Positions 25,104-33,410 of a stretch of DNA of 64,000 bases are shown in pieces. Position 1 is the first letter of the stretch, and every line of letters starts with the position of its first letter. Made by a program: the position numbers and the translations under genes. The notes under the pieces were generated by a model, which saw only the letters and a program-made list of their open reading frames with translations, did no database searches and had not been told where the DNA came from. This DNA is from Flavobacterium limnophilum. GTDB taxonomy: Bacteria; Bacteroidota; Bacteroidia; Flavobacteriales; Flavobacteriaceae. The stretch covers positions 3,968,001 to 4,032,000 of the forward strand of contig NZ_CP114289.2 of assembly GCF_027111315.2 (NCBI RefSeq), in the 5' to 3' direction.

Positions 25104-26207
25104 ATGAAAATTAAAAATCTGGCAGTCATTTTGTTTGTTTTCTATTCAATGCTGGGGGTCAATGCACAGCAAAAAAAATACATCGTGCACACGGTTGCCT
25201 TCTATAATTTTGAAAACTTGTTTGACACCATCAACAACCCAAATTTTGATGAAGAATGGTTGCCGGAAGGTTTACAGCGCTGGACTTCAAATAAGTACAA
25301 ACAGAAGCTGGAGAATCTTTCTAAAGTATTGATGCAAATTGGGACAAACGACCAACAAAAAGAAGCGCCAACTTTTATTGGATGTTCCGAAATTGAGAAC
25401 AGGGGAGTTCTTGAAGACTTGGTAAAACATCCCAATATTGTCAAAGATGATTATGGAATCGTGCATTTTGATTCTCCCGACAAAAGAGGGATTGACGTGG
25501 GATTGTTGTACCAAAAAAAATATTTCAAACCTACCAGCTTCATCAATATTCCATTGATAATTTACAGAGGGAACAACAACGAAAAAGAAAAAGAAACCGA
25601 AGAGGACAAAGCCGATAAAGACAAAATAGAAGTCAGCAAAGACAACAGGGTTTATACCAGGGACATTCTATTGGTGACAGGATTTCTTGACGGGGAAGAA
25701 GTGAATATAATGGTCAATCACTGGCCGTCCCGTTCCGGTGGAGAGAAAAAAAGCAGTCCGTTTCGTGAAGCGGCAGGAAGATTGGCCAGAAAAGTGATGG
25801 ATTCTGTTTATAAAGTGAATCCAAAAGCTAAAATTATCTTGATGGGCGACTTGAACGACGGAACTTACAACAAAAGTGTAAAAGAAGGTCTGGGAGCCAA
25901 ACTAAAAAAATCGGAAGTAAAACCATTTGGAGTTTACAACCCTTTCGAACAAATGGCCAAAGACGGAAACGCATCCTTGTTTTATAGGGATTCCGGGGAT
26001 ATTTTCGACCAAATCATGGTTTCTGAAACCTTGATCAAAACTGATTTTTCCACTTTTCAATATTGGAAAGCCGGAATCTACAACAAGCCGTTCATGATAG
26101 AAAAATTTGGACGTTATGCCGGCTATCCTTTGCGCCATTCCGAAAACGAAATTGGCTACAGCGACCACTTTCCGGTTTATATTTATTTAATCAAGGAAGT
26201 CAAATAA
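25104..26207 (+). CDS. Exported endonuclease/exonuclease/phosphatase (EEP) family protein
   Basis: The product is 367 residues with a signal peptide ending NAQQ (about residue 22). EEP-superfamily motifs are in order: VAFYNFENLF, FIGCSEIENRGVLEDL (metal-binding Glu), VNHWPSRSGGE, ILMGDLNDG and YSDHFPVYIYL (catalytic D-H). These enzymes hydrolyse phosphodiester bonds in nucleic acids, or related phosphates. A Lys/Glu-rich insertion lies around residues 155-180. It is divergent from the TonB receptor operon and has a terminator at 26223-26260. A role in extracellular nucleic-acid breakdown is inferred. Confidence 0.9.
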   Translation: MKIKNLAVILFVFYSMLGVNAQQKKYIVHTVAFYNFENLFDTINNPNFDEEWLPEGLQRWTSNKYKQKLENLSKVLMQIGTNDQQKEAPTFIGCSEIENRGVLEDLVKHPNIVKDDYGIVHFDSPDKRGIDVGLLYQKKYFKPTSFINIPLIIYRGNNNEKEKETEEDKADKDKIEVSKDNRVYTRDILLVTGFLDGEEVNIMVNHWPSRSGGEKKSSPFREAAGRLARKVMDSVYKVNPKAKIILMGDLNDGTYNKSVKEGLGAKLKKSEVKPFGVYNPFEQMAKDGNASLFYRDSGDIFDQIMVSETLIKTDFSTFQYWKAGIYNKPFMIEKFGRYAGYPLRHSENEIGYSDHFPVYIYLIKEVK

Positions 26208-26222
26208 ACATGGTATAACATC

Positions 26223-26260
26223 AAAAGGCGTAGTTTTCATCCGGAATTTACGCCTTTTTT
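26223..26260 (+). terminator. Intrinsic terminator after the EEP gene
   Basis: aaaaggcgta and tacgccttttt form a 10-bp stem with a 16-base loop and a T run. It separates the EEP gene from the OB-fold-like gene. Confidence 0.85.
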
Positions 26261-26291
26261 GAATGTAAATAATTTCTAATTCAAGCAAAAA

Positions 26292-26657
26292 ATGAAAAAT
26301 TTAATTTTGGCAACCGTGCTGTTATTGTCTCTAAATGGTCTGGCGCAAGACACCATCACAACGGCCAAAGTCAAGGAATATATGGACAAAGAAGTCTGTG
26401 TTCTTGGAAAAGTGGTTTCGTTCAAGCTCGCTTCCGAAGGCAAAAACACCAATTACATCAACATCGACAAACCTTATCCAGAAAGTGTTTTTACCGTCGT
26501 GATTTCTAACTTTTACCTCGAAAAACTGAACATCAAAATCGAAGATTTAAAAGATAAAGAGATTTACATAAAAGGCAAAATCACCACCTATAAAAACGAC
26601 CCGAAACAAATTCCTCAAATTTACAATCCGGCAAGTATCACCATAAAAAAATCCTGA
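26292..26657 (+). CDS. Small exported OB-fold-like protein
   Basis: The product is 121 residues with a signal peptide (MKNLILATVLLLSLNGLAQ). The mature ~100 residues read as a five-strand OB-like barrel: KEVCVLGKVVSFKLA, NYINIDKPYPESVFTVVI, then LKDKEIYIKGKITTYKNDPKQIPQIYN. That pattern is common to nucleic-acid-binding domains attached to secreted nucleases. It directly follows the exported EEP protein, fitting an extracellular nucleic-acid locus. OB-folds also occur in unrelated binding proteins, so the ligand is not certain. Confidence 0.7.
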   Translation: MKNLILATVLLLSLNGLAQDTITTAKVKEYMDKEVCVLGKVVSFKLASEGKNTNYINIDKPYPESVFTVVISNFYLEKLNIKIEDLKDKEIYIKGKITTYKNDPKQIPQIYNPASITIKKS

Positions 26658-26771
26658 CACTTCATTTTTCAAACAAGGAATTCCGTAATTTGCAGGAGCC
26701 AAGAACACCTCAAAATGCGGAATAATCATAAATTGTACTTCTGTATTTTTAATTAAGAAAGAATTAAGATT

Positions 26772-26798
26772 TTGTTATTGTTTAAAACCTTACTTTTG
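26772..26798 (+). promoter_or_regulatory. Promoter of corA
   Basis: TTG (26772-26774) is followed after 16 bases by TACTTTTG (26791-26798), close to the TTG-N17-23-TAnnTTTG consensus. It lies about 112 bases before the corA ATG, leaving a leader that contains a 14-codon ORF and a stem-loop. Confidence 0.6.
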
Positions 26799-26819
26799 CA
26801 AAAAAATTAAACATCCACC

Positions 26820-26864
26820 ATGGACGATTATTATTCGAAGAAAAATAAAGAAAATCAGGAATAG
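26820..26864 (+). CDS. Possible 14-codon leader peptide of corA
   Basis: ATG at 26820 opens a short frame, MDDYYSKKNKENQE, ending with TAG at 26862-26864. It lies between the promoter and corA, and an imperfect stem-loop (26876-26885 with 26897-26907) follows at once. The acidic-then-basic peptide and its place before a divalent-cation channel gene recall leader peptides of Mg transporters, but chance cannot be ruled out. Confidence 0.25.
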   Translation: MDDYYSKKNKENQE

Positions 26865-26909
26865 TCGTTGCCTAATGCAAACGTTATTCTCAAAACAACG
26901 TATTGCATC

Positions 26910-27836
26910 ATGATTACTTATTACAAAAACAACAAAGGGTTTGTTCAAACCGAAAAAATAGAGGAAAACGGCTGGATCAACGTAGTTTGTCCCACCAAAG
27001 AAGAAACCAAATTCCTCCTCAAAGAACTCCAAATTCCCGAAGATTTCTACAATGACATCGAAGATATTGACGAAAGACCACGTATCGAAATCGAAAACGG
27101 CTGGACGCTGATTATCCTCAGAATTCCTTTCCGAAGCAACGATGCAAAACTACCTTTCAACACGGCACCACTGGGTTTGATGTTCAAAGACGACACCTTT
27201 GTATCACTCTGTTTTCACCAAACCGACATACTTCCCGACTTTGTGTCCTATACCCGACGCAAAAAAATTCCCGTCAACGATCATTTCGATTTGGTGTTGA
27301 AATTGCTTTTGTCTTCCAGTGTTTGGTTCTTGAAACACCTAAAACAAATCAACCAACGAATCAAACTGGCCGAAGACAACCTGGAACAATCCATCAAAAA
27401 CGAAGAACTGCAAGCTTTGCTCCAAATAGAAAAATGCTTGGTCTTTTTCATCACCTCCCTAAAAGGCAACGATGTTTTGTTTCGCAGAATCAAGAATCTA
27501 AAAAATTACAAAGACACTTTTGACCCGGAATTGCTCGAAGACGTCGAAATCGAATTGCGCCAAGCCGAAGAAACCACCAACATCTACAGCAACATCTTGA
27601 CCGGAATGATGGATGCCTACGCCTCTGTAATTTCAAACAATTTGAACGTCATCATGAAAAGGCTGACCTCCATTTCCATCATCCTGATGATTCCCACGGT
27701 CATCGCCAGTTTATACGGAATGAACGTGCCTAACAATCTGCAAGACAACCATTTCGGGTTTTGGATTGTATTGTTGATTTCCTTGGTAGTGTCCACATTT
27801 GGAGTATTCCTGTTCAAGAAAAAGAACATGTTCTGA
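26910..27836 (+). CDS. corA: CorA-type divalent cation (Mg2+/Co2+) channel
   Basis: The product is 308 residues from the ATG at 26910. It has a soluble N-terminal funnel domain, a long helix (LAEDNLEQSIKNEELQALLQIEKCLVFF), and two C-terminal transmembrane segments linked by the GMN signature (SLYGMNVPNN), which forms the ion selectivity filter. CorA pentamers carry Mg2+, and often Co2+ or Ni2+, across the inner membrane. An upstream ATG at 26868 adds 14 unconserved-looking residues and falls inside the leader, so it is not used here. A terminator follows at 27899-27933. Confidence 0.93.
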   Translation: MITYYKNNKGFVQTEKIEENGWINVVCPTKEETKFLLKELQIPEDFYNDIEDIDERPRIEIENGWTLIILRIPFRSNDAKLPFNTAPLGLMFKDDTFVSLCFHQTDILPDFVSYTRRKKIPVNDHFDLVLKLLLSSSVWFLKHLKQINQRIKLAEDNLEQSIKNEELQALLQIEKCLVFFITSLKGNDVLFRRIKNLKNYKDTFDPELLEDVEIELRQAEETTNIYSNILTGMMDAYASVISNNLNVIMKRLTSISIILMIPTVIASLYGMNVPNNLQDNHFGFWIVLLISLVVSTFGVFLFKKKNMF

Positions 27837-28154
27837 TTTTTCAGGAGCCAATCCCGCTTTCCGTTGCAATCTTGTTCAATAAAGACTATTTTTCTAAGTA
27901 AAAAAAGGAGCTTCCGTTGGTCGCTCTTTTTTTACAAGAAAAATTAGCCTTTCTTTTCACAAGGATTTCCACTGCAAACGAAGTTCACTGAACTCCGCTG
28001 AAAATAAAAATTAAGTGAAGTAATCGGGGCTAAAAATCCAGAATATGGAAGAATTTTACGTTCTAATAATCGATTAAAATTTAACCCATTTGCCTTCTGT
28101 TTCGTCTTTATGTAATACCTTTATCAATCCAAACAACTACTAAAAAAAGTTACA
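27837..28154. other. Gap between corA and the aldehyde dehydrogenase gene
   Basis: The 318-base stretch holds the corA terminator (27899-27933). About 220 bases of AT-rich DNA follow with no credible gene. TACCTTTA at 28116-28123 may be the -7 element of the downstream gene, with one mismatch to TAnnTTTG. Confidence 0.5.
27899..27933 (+). terminator. Intrinsic terminator of corA
   Basis: aaaaaaggagc and gctcttttttt pair around an 11-base loop, with a T run on the plus strand. Confidence 0.8.
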
Positions 28155-29708
28155 ATGACAACAATAGCAGCACAATTCGGAATGAAAGAAGCATTGGCCC
28201 AGCTTGGCATAAAACCCATAAACGAAGGAACTTCAACAGGAATCAATAGTTTTTCAAGCGGAGTAATTCTCGAAAGCCATTCGCCAGTTGACGGACAATT
28301 AATTGCATCGGTTAAAACTACTTCCGCTTCCGATTACGAAAAAGTAATGCAAACAGCTTCCGAAGCTTTCAAAATATTTAGATTAATGCCGGCGCCACGA
28401 CGAGGCGAAATCGTGCGCCAGTTTGGAGACAAATTACGCAAAAATAAAGAGGCTTTGGGCAAACTCGTTTCCTACGAAATGGGGAAATCCCTCCAAGAAG
28501 GATATGGCGAAGTGCAGGAAATGATAGATATCTGTGATTTTGCAGTGGGACTTTCCCGCCAATTGCACGGACTCACCATGCATTCTGAACGACCGGGACA
28601 CCGAATGTACGAGCAATACCATCCTTTGGGAATTGTCGGAATCATTTCGGCGTTCAATTTTCCAGTTGCAGTTTGGGCTTGGAATACGGCTTTGGCTTGG
28701 ATTTGCGGCGATGTTTGTGTTTGGAAACCCTCCGAAAAAACGCCACTTTGCGGTATTGCCTGTCAAAACATCATTGCCGAAGTCATCAGGGAAAACAATC
28801 TTCCCGAAGGAATTTCCTGCTTGATAAACGGCGATTATAAAGTGGGCGAATTAATGACAAACGACAAAAGAATTCCGTTAATTTCGGCAACAGGTTCCAC
28901 CCGAATGGGAAAAATCGTGGCACAAGCAGTAGCAGCCCGTTTGGGAAAATCATTGTTGGAACTTGGGGGAAACAACGCCATAATCGTAACGCCAGATGCC
29001 GACATCAAAATGACCGTAATCGGAGCCGTTTTTGGAGCCGTGGGAACGGCAGGACAGCGTTGCACTTCGACTAGAAGATTGATTATTCACGAAAGTATTT
29101 ACGACAAAGTAAAAGACGCCTTGGTTTCGGCTTACGGCCAATTAAAAATCGGCAATCCATTGGACGAAAAAAACCACGTGGGACCATTAATTGACATTCA
29201 TGCTGTCGAAATGTATGCCGAAGCCTTGGAAAAAGTCGTTGCCGAAGGCGGAAATGTTATCGTGAAAGGCGGAGTACTTTCAGGCGAAGGGTACGAAAGT
29301 GGTTGCTACGTAAAACCAGCCATCGCCGAAGCCCAAAATTCTTTCGAAATCGTGCAACACGAAACTTTTGCGCCAATTTTATATCTTTTGAAATATTCGG
29401 GTTCGGTAGAAAATGCAATCGAAATCCAGAACGGAGTTGTTCAAGGACTTTCGTCTGCTATTATGACCAACAATTTGCGGGAAGCCGAATTGTTCTTGTC
29501 CGTCACAGGTTCGGATTGTGGTATTGCCAATGTCAACATAGGAACTTCCGGAGCAGAAATTGGCGGCGCTTTTGGCGGAGAAAAAGAAACGGGCGGCGGA
29601 CGAGAATCCGGTTCCGATGCCTGGAAAGTATATATGCGAAGACAAACCAACACGATTAATTATACCAAGAGTTTGCCCTTGGCACAGGGAATAAAATTTG
29701 ATTTGTAA
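28155..29708 (+). CDS. ALDH7-like aldehyde dehydrogenase (aminoadipate semialdehyde type)
   Basis: The 517-residue protein matches the ALDH7/antiquitin group, which oxidises alpha-aminoadipate semialdehyde in lysine and pipecolate breakdown and protects against aldehydes. Motifs: YHPLGIVGIISAFNFPVAVWAWN, GSTRMGKIV, the general-base Glu in LELGGNNA, the nucleophile Cys in GQRCTSTRR, and the C-terminal GGAFGGEKETGGGRESGSD. NAD+ is the likely cofactor. It is a monocistronic unit with a terminator at 29723-29759. Substrate assignment follows the family and is not proven. Confidence 0.88.
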   Translation: MTTIAAQFGMKEALAQLGIKPINEGTSTGINSFSSGVILESHSPVDGQLIASVKTTSASDYEKVMQTASEAFKIFRLMPAPRRGEIVRQFGDKLRKNKEALGKLVSYEMGKSLQEGYGEVQEMIDICDFAVGLSRQLHGLTMHSERPGHRMYEQYHPLGIVGIISAFNFPVAVWAWNTALAWICGDVCVWKPSEKTPLCGIACQNIIAEVIRENNLPEGISCLINGDYKVGELMTNDKRIPLISATGSTRMGKIVAQAVAARLGKSLLELGGNNAIIVTPDADIKMTVIGAVFGAVGTAGQRCTSTRRLIIHESIYDKVKDALVSAYGQLKIGNPLDEKNHVGPLIDIHAVEMYAEALEKVVAEGGNVIVKGGVLSGEGYESGCYVKPAIAEAQNSFEIVQHETFAPILYLLKYSGSVENAIEIQNGVVQGLSSAIMTNNLREAELFLSVTGSDCGIANVNIGTSGAEIGGAFGGEKETGGGRESGSDAWKVYMRRQTNTINYTKSLPLAQGIKFDL

Positions 29709-29722
29709 AAATTAAAACCCAC

Positions 29723-29759
29723 AAAAAAAGCGGCTTGATTTTCATCTTGCCGCTTTTTT
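29723..29759. terminator. Bidirectional terminator between convergent genes
   Basis: aaaaaaagcggc and gccgctttttt form a stem with A/T tracts on both sides. It serves the aldehyde dehydrogenase gene (plus) and the small outer-membrane protein gene (minus). Confidence 0.88.
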
Positions 29760-29775
29760 ATTGGTTTGAAAGAAA

Positions 29776-30261
29776 TTAATCTAAATTGAATGAAGCTCCA
29801 ATGCTAAAAGAAGTTCCATTATTGTATTTTGAAATGGCGTCCTTGTCGTATTTGGCAAAAGGAGCAGAAAACTCGGTAAAAACTCCAAATCCATCAGTGA
29901 AGAAATATCTTGCGCCAAGATGACCACCAAAGTTTTTCAAGCCTAAATTCAAACCCGGATACACGTCAAATTTTGGCGAAATGTTTAGCACGCTTCCCAA
30001 ATTGGCATTGAATCTTGCTTTGGCATCAAAACGATATTCAAAATCAACTTCGTCGATGTGGCTTCCGCCCAATAAATAAGAACCTAAAAATCCAATGGAA
30101 AAATTCTCTCCCAATCCAAAATCGGCTGAACCAACAATTCCACTTCCTCCATTTTGAAAAGTCATCCCGATATTGACCTTTCCATCTCCTTTTCCTTTAA
30201 AAGCTTGGGCATTTACCATGCAGAATGCGCCTAATAATACGATTGTAAAAATTTTTTTCAT
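29776..30261 (-). CDS. Small outer-membrane beta-barrel protein
   Basis: The product is 161 residues with a signal peptide (MKKIFTIVLLGAFCMVNAQ). The mature protein has eight or so glycine- and aromatic-rich strands (KVNIGMTFQNGG, FSIGFLGSYLLGG, LGARYFFTDGFGVFTEFSAPF) and ends in SFNLD. It looks like a small OmpX/OmpA-barrel type and resembles the flavobacterial DUF6646 group, though that name is tentative. It lies 28 bases downstream of the metallophosphoesterase gene on the same strand. Function unknown. Confidence 0.7.
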   Translation of the reverse strand: MKKIFTIVLLGAFCMVNAQAFKGKGDGKVNIGMTFQNGGSGIVGSADFGLGENFSIGFLGSYLLGGSHIDEVDFEYRFDAKARFNANLGSVLNISPKFDVYPGLNLGLKNFGGHLGARYFFTDGFGVFTEFSAPFAKYDKDAISKYNNGTSFSIGASFNLD

Positions 30262-30289
30262 TAGTTATTTTTTTGCAAATATAGGTTTT

Positions 30290-31015
30290 TTAATTTCTTC
30301 CTTTTTCATTTGGGTATAAACTTGGCAGGGGCTCGCTTTGCCAAATTTCCTTGGAGTCCACGTCCATGATGGTCAACGGGCCTTTGAAAGCAGCTCCCGT
30401 GTCCACGTTCCAAACATTGGCCATTTGCACCGGAACAGTTTTGTTGATTCTCGAAACAGGCGTGTGGCCGATGTAAATTTCTTTGTACAACGTAAGGCGT
30501 TTTGGGTAAAACAAATCATCTGTTTTCATTGTTTTGTCCAATGCCAATGCCGTTTCCCAGAGCGATCGATCCCAATAAAACAGTTTCGGGAAATATTCAA
30601 AATCAACGCCGTTCATATTGGTAAAACCGGCGTGGATAAACAATCGATTCTGTTCGTCGAGATGAAAATTTTTCAAAGATTTCAGGAACTCAATGTGTTT
30701 TTTGATGATTTTCTTGTCCACTTTCGAATAGGCCAAAACGGTTGCTTCACCGCCGTGACTGTACCAAGTTAGGTTTTCCTTGCTTTTTTCCAGCCATTCC
30801 AAAACCAATTCGTCATGATTGCCCAAGATGCAAATGCAGTTGTGCGTGGTTTTCAGTTCTATCAAATAGTCGATGACTTGGGGCGATTGACTCCAGCCAT
30901 CCACATAATCACCCAGAAAAATCAAGGTGTCATTTGGGGTAACATTGGCTCTTTCCATAATTTGGTGCAAGGCACGCAAACCACCGTGAATGTCGCCTAT
31001 AACTAGTGTTCTCAT
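30290..31015 (-). CDS. Metallophosphoesterase (serine/threonine phosphatase-like)
   Basis: The 241-residue protein has the calcineurin-type metal-binding motifs in order: GDIHGG (residues 7-12), FLGDYVDGW, LGNHDELV, FIHAGF and IGHTPVSR. That pattern is shared with bacterial PrpA-like protein phosphatases and Ap4A hydrolases, which use two metal ions to cleave phosphoesters in the cytoplasm. No signal peptide is present. The substrate cannot be read from sequence. Confidence 0.9.
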   Translation of the reverse strand: MRTLVIGDIHGGLRALHQIMERANVTPNDTLIFLGDYVDGWSQSPQVIDYLIELKTTHNCICILGNHDELVLEWLEKSKENLTWYSHGGEATVLAYSKVDKKIIKKHIEFLKSLKNFHLDEQNRLFIHAGFTNMNGVDFEYFPKLFYWDRSLWETALALDKTMKTDDLFYPKRLTLYKEIYIGHTPVSRINKTVPVQMANVWNVDTGAAFKGPLTIMDVDSKEIWQSEPLPSLYPNEKGRN

Positions 31016-31182
31016 TCTGTTTTTTTTATTTACCGCAAATTCGCAAATTTTTATTAAATCAGAGTTTTAATTTGCCACCCGAGCGATAACCAATGGGCGA
31101 AGAAAATGATCCCAAGTACAAAACCAACTTCTTATAAAGTTAATTGCCCAAATCCGTAGTAGAAAATTTTTAGCAGTTGTAT

Positions 31183-31857
31183 TTATTTCGCTTTAACCTT
31201 ACTCTTAAAAACTAATTTATGACTTTCTAGTTTTACTTTTGTTATATAATTTATAGAAGGACTCCACAAATTATCATCAGATCCGAAACAAGATGAATTC
31301 CCAATTAAGTATCCGCTCTCTATTTTTTTGGGCAAGAAAGTTCCTTCGCAATCGGCTAAATCTCTAGAACTAGTAACATTTGTAAATATTAATTTATCAT
31401 TTTCATTTAAGAAAACAAAGATTTCGTTATCCCAATTAGCGTTACCACCCCCTTCTATATGTACAGTGACAACTAAATCTTGGGACATGTCATTGTTTAA
31501 ATCCCCGTATATAATTGGATTTAAGGCGAAAAAATCCTTGCAACTATCATTTTTTGCTATATATATCATATCGTGAAAAAAATCATTATCATAATCAGTG
31601 CCATCATAGCGATATGATAATTCATAAGTAGAATCGGTATTTTGCTCATTAAATTCTCCTTTTCCCCCATACTTATTATGGTAATGTTTTTTGATTTTAC
31701 TTATAATATTCTCGTCAAATTGCGGATTTACATGTGTTTTTGTAGTTCTTAAGGTGTCAACATTTGATGTTTCAATATCTTGTTTTCCCCCCGTATTTCT
31801 ACAAGAAGTAAATAAAAAGACTGATAATAAAATCAAAATAGTTTTCAAAATTTTCAT
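31183..31857 (-). CDS. Lipoprotein of unknown function
   Basis: The product is 224 residues starting with a clear lipoprotein signal (ILILLSVFLFTSC, Cys at about 19). The mature part contains acidic DGTDYDNDFF and GDLNNDMSQDLVVTV segments, which resemble FG-GAP-like or calcium-binding loops of VCBS repeats, and four further cysteines. No family is certain. It is AT-rich and isolated, with no operon partner, so it may be an acquired gene. Confidence 0.6.
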   Translation of the reverse strand: MKILKTILILLSVFLFTSCRNTGGKQDIETSNVDTLRTTKTHVNPQFDENIISKIKKHYHNKYGGKGEFNEQNTDSTYELSYRYDGTDYDNDFFHDMIYIAKNDSCKDFFALNPIIYGDLNNDMSQDLVVTVHIEGGGNANWDNEIFVFLNENDKLIFTNVTSSRDLADCEGTFLPKKIESGYLIGNSSCFGSDDNLWSPSINYITKVKLESHKLVFKSKVKAK

Positions 31858-32052
31858 AGTTTTGGTTAATAATGGTACTACTTAAGTAAGTCGAAAGTTT
31901 AAATGTCGTAAAGTCAAAAGGAGCAATATTGCAAATAGTATTTAAAATCAATCTGTTGCGTCATTTTGTCTAATTTTAAAATACGACATTATACAATGGT
32001 TGTTACTTACTTGTATATTATCTCAACAAACCTTCAGATTTACACTCAAAAA

Positions 32053-32139
32053 AAGGCAGATTGGCGAAGTTTTGTTGCGCTATATGGGCATTCAAATATA
32101 TAAATAAAGTTTTATAAATTCAAAAGAACTTTCTGCCTT
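32053..32139. repeat. Imperfect long-loop inverted repeat downstream of the AlbA_2 gene
   Basis: aaggcaga (32053-32060) and tctgcctt (32132-32139) are complementary, with further partial pairing inside (aagttttg near 32066, caaaagaact near 32120). It could be a terminator for the minus-strand AlbA_2 gene, given its T run, or a decayed MITE-like element. Neither reading is firm. Confidence 0.3.
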
Positions 32140-32155
32140 ATTAAATCAAAACTCT

Positions 32156-33295
32156 TTACTGCACATCATATTTCATTTTCCTCAAAATCCGCAATGCTTC
32201 TTTAAATGACAAATATACAGAAGTGAAAGGTTTCAAAAGCGGTTTAGCATCAATCAATTTTTGCTTGGCATCATCAAATCCGTTGAGGTAACAAATCATG
32301 AAAGTGGAGGGCAGGTTCTCCAAATCTTTCAGTTCTCGCTCGTTTAGTCTAAGGCCTTTTTGGAGTTTGTTGAGCAAAGAAATGTTGGAATTATAAATAT
32401 GGAACAACATTTTCTTGTTGAATTCCGGCGGTTGAAAAAGCATTTCCCGGTCAATTTTATAATAGCCATTGTCGTGAAAATGCAGGGTTTGTTTCTCCAA
32501 GGGATAATAGCTCGTTTTGTCGTTCAAACCCAAGGGAACATATTCCATAATGGTGAAAGAATCCTCGTCAAAAGTAATCGTGACCACGTCTTGGGCAGAA
32601 TAAAACAGCTTGATTTGCTCGTTGATGAGCTCAATGTCAACACGCGACAAGAAGGTCGTGTCTCGATGTTTTTTGGGAACGCCAGCCCAGCAAATAACGA
32701 ACAATTCCTTGAAAACCTTGTATTTGGGCGCCATGTCCTTGTGGCGAAAATTCATGAAATCAATCACGCCGTCCAGCGTGTATCCAATGCTGTTTCGGGA
32801 ATTGTTTTCAATGCCGATGACGGTTTCCGTGTTTTGATAATTTTTCTCGACTTCTTCTTCAACGGGAACCGTATTGCTGCCACGTCGAATGAAAACAGTG
32901 TTGGCAGGAATCGTGTGGATTCCCTTCTTGAAATGCGAGGTCTTGCTTTTTGCTTTGATGGTCACCAATCCAATCACTTTGTCCTTGGGCAAATTAGGAA
33001 AAGGCACGTTTTCATATTGAATTTTGGGTGGATTTTCGAGATAGGCATTGACCAAATTCTGGATGCGACTGTCATCAAAAAAGTCGTCGCCCACAATTTC
33101 GTTGTCGTGATCTTCGACGCCCACAACAATATAGGAATTATTGGCCGGATTCGAATTGGACAACGCACAAATGTGTTTCAAAAATTTGGCTTTTCCTTCG
33201 CGGGTATGCAAATTCAACTGGCGTTTTTTGTCGTAAAAACTGCTCTCGTCATTATGCGCAAGTAGATTTTTAATTAAAAGACGCTTGTTGATCAT
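32156..33295 (-). CDS. Schlafen/AlbA_2 domain protein
   Basis: The product is 379 residues. The N-terminal ~160 residues match the AlbA_2 domain of bacterial Schlafen-like proteins: FYDKKRQLNLHTREGKAKFLKHICALSNSNPANNSYIVVGVEDHDNEIVGDDFF, then FIRRGSNTVPV. The remainder is unique, with no helicase or winged-helix part apparent. AlbA_2 domains bind nucleic acid, and the wider Schlafen family includes RNases and regulators. The gene stands alone between the 31183 lipoprotein and the divergent DUF4382 gene. Function unknown. Confidence 0.75.
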   Translation of the reverse strand: MINKRLLIKNLLAHNDESSFYDKKRQLNLHTREGKAKFLKHICALSNSNPANNSYIVVGVEDHDNEIVGDDFFDDSRIQNLVNAYLENPPKIQYENVPFPNLPKDKVIGLVTIKAKSKTSHFKKGIHTIPANTVFIRRGSNTVPVEEEVEKNYQNTETVIGIENNSRNSIGYTLDGVIDFMNFRHKDMAPKYKVFKELFVICWAGVPKKHRDTTFLSRVDIELINEQIKLFYSAQDVVTITFDEDSFTIMEYVPLGLNDKTSYYPLEKQTLHFHDNGYYKIDREMLFQPPEFNKKMLFHIYNSNISLLNKLQKGLRLNERELKDLENLPSTFMICYLNGFDDAKQKLIDAKPLLKPFTSVYLSFKEALRILRKMKYDVQ

Positions 33296-33410
33296 TGGCT
33301 AAACTTGAATCAATTGATGTTAAAGATGTTAAAAAAAATACTATTTCAGGGATTACTTGCGTTTTGCCGTGATAGCGTATTAGTATTAATTTTTTAATTC
33401 CCCCAAAACT

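Noticed and set aside
32360..33265. 301-codon plus-strand frame opposite the AlbA_2 gene
   Set aside because: The minus-strand AlbA_2 domain is recognisable; the plus-strand translation has no domain and is a shadow.
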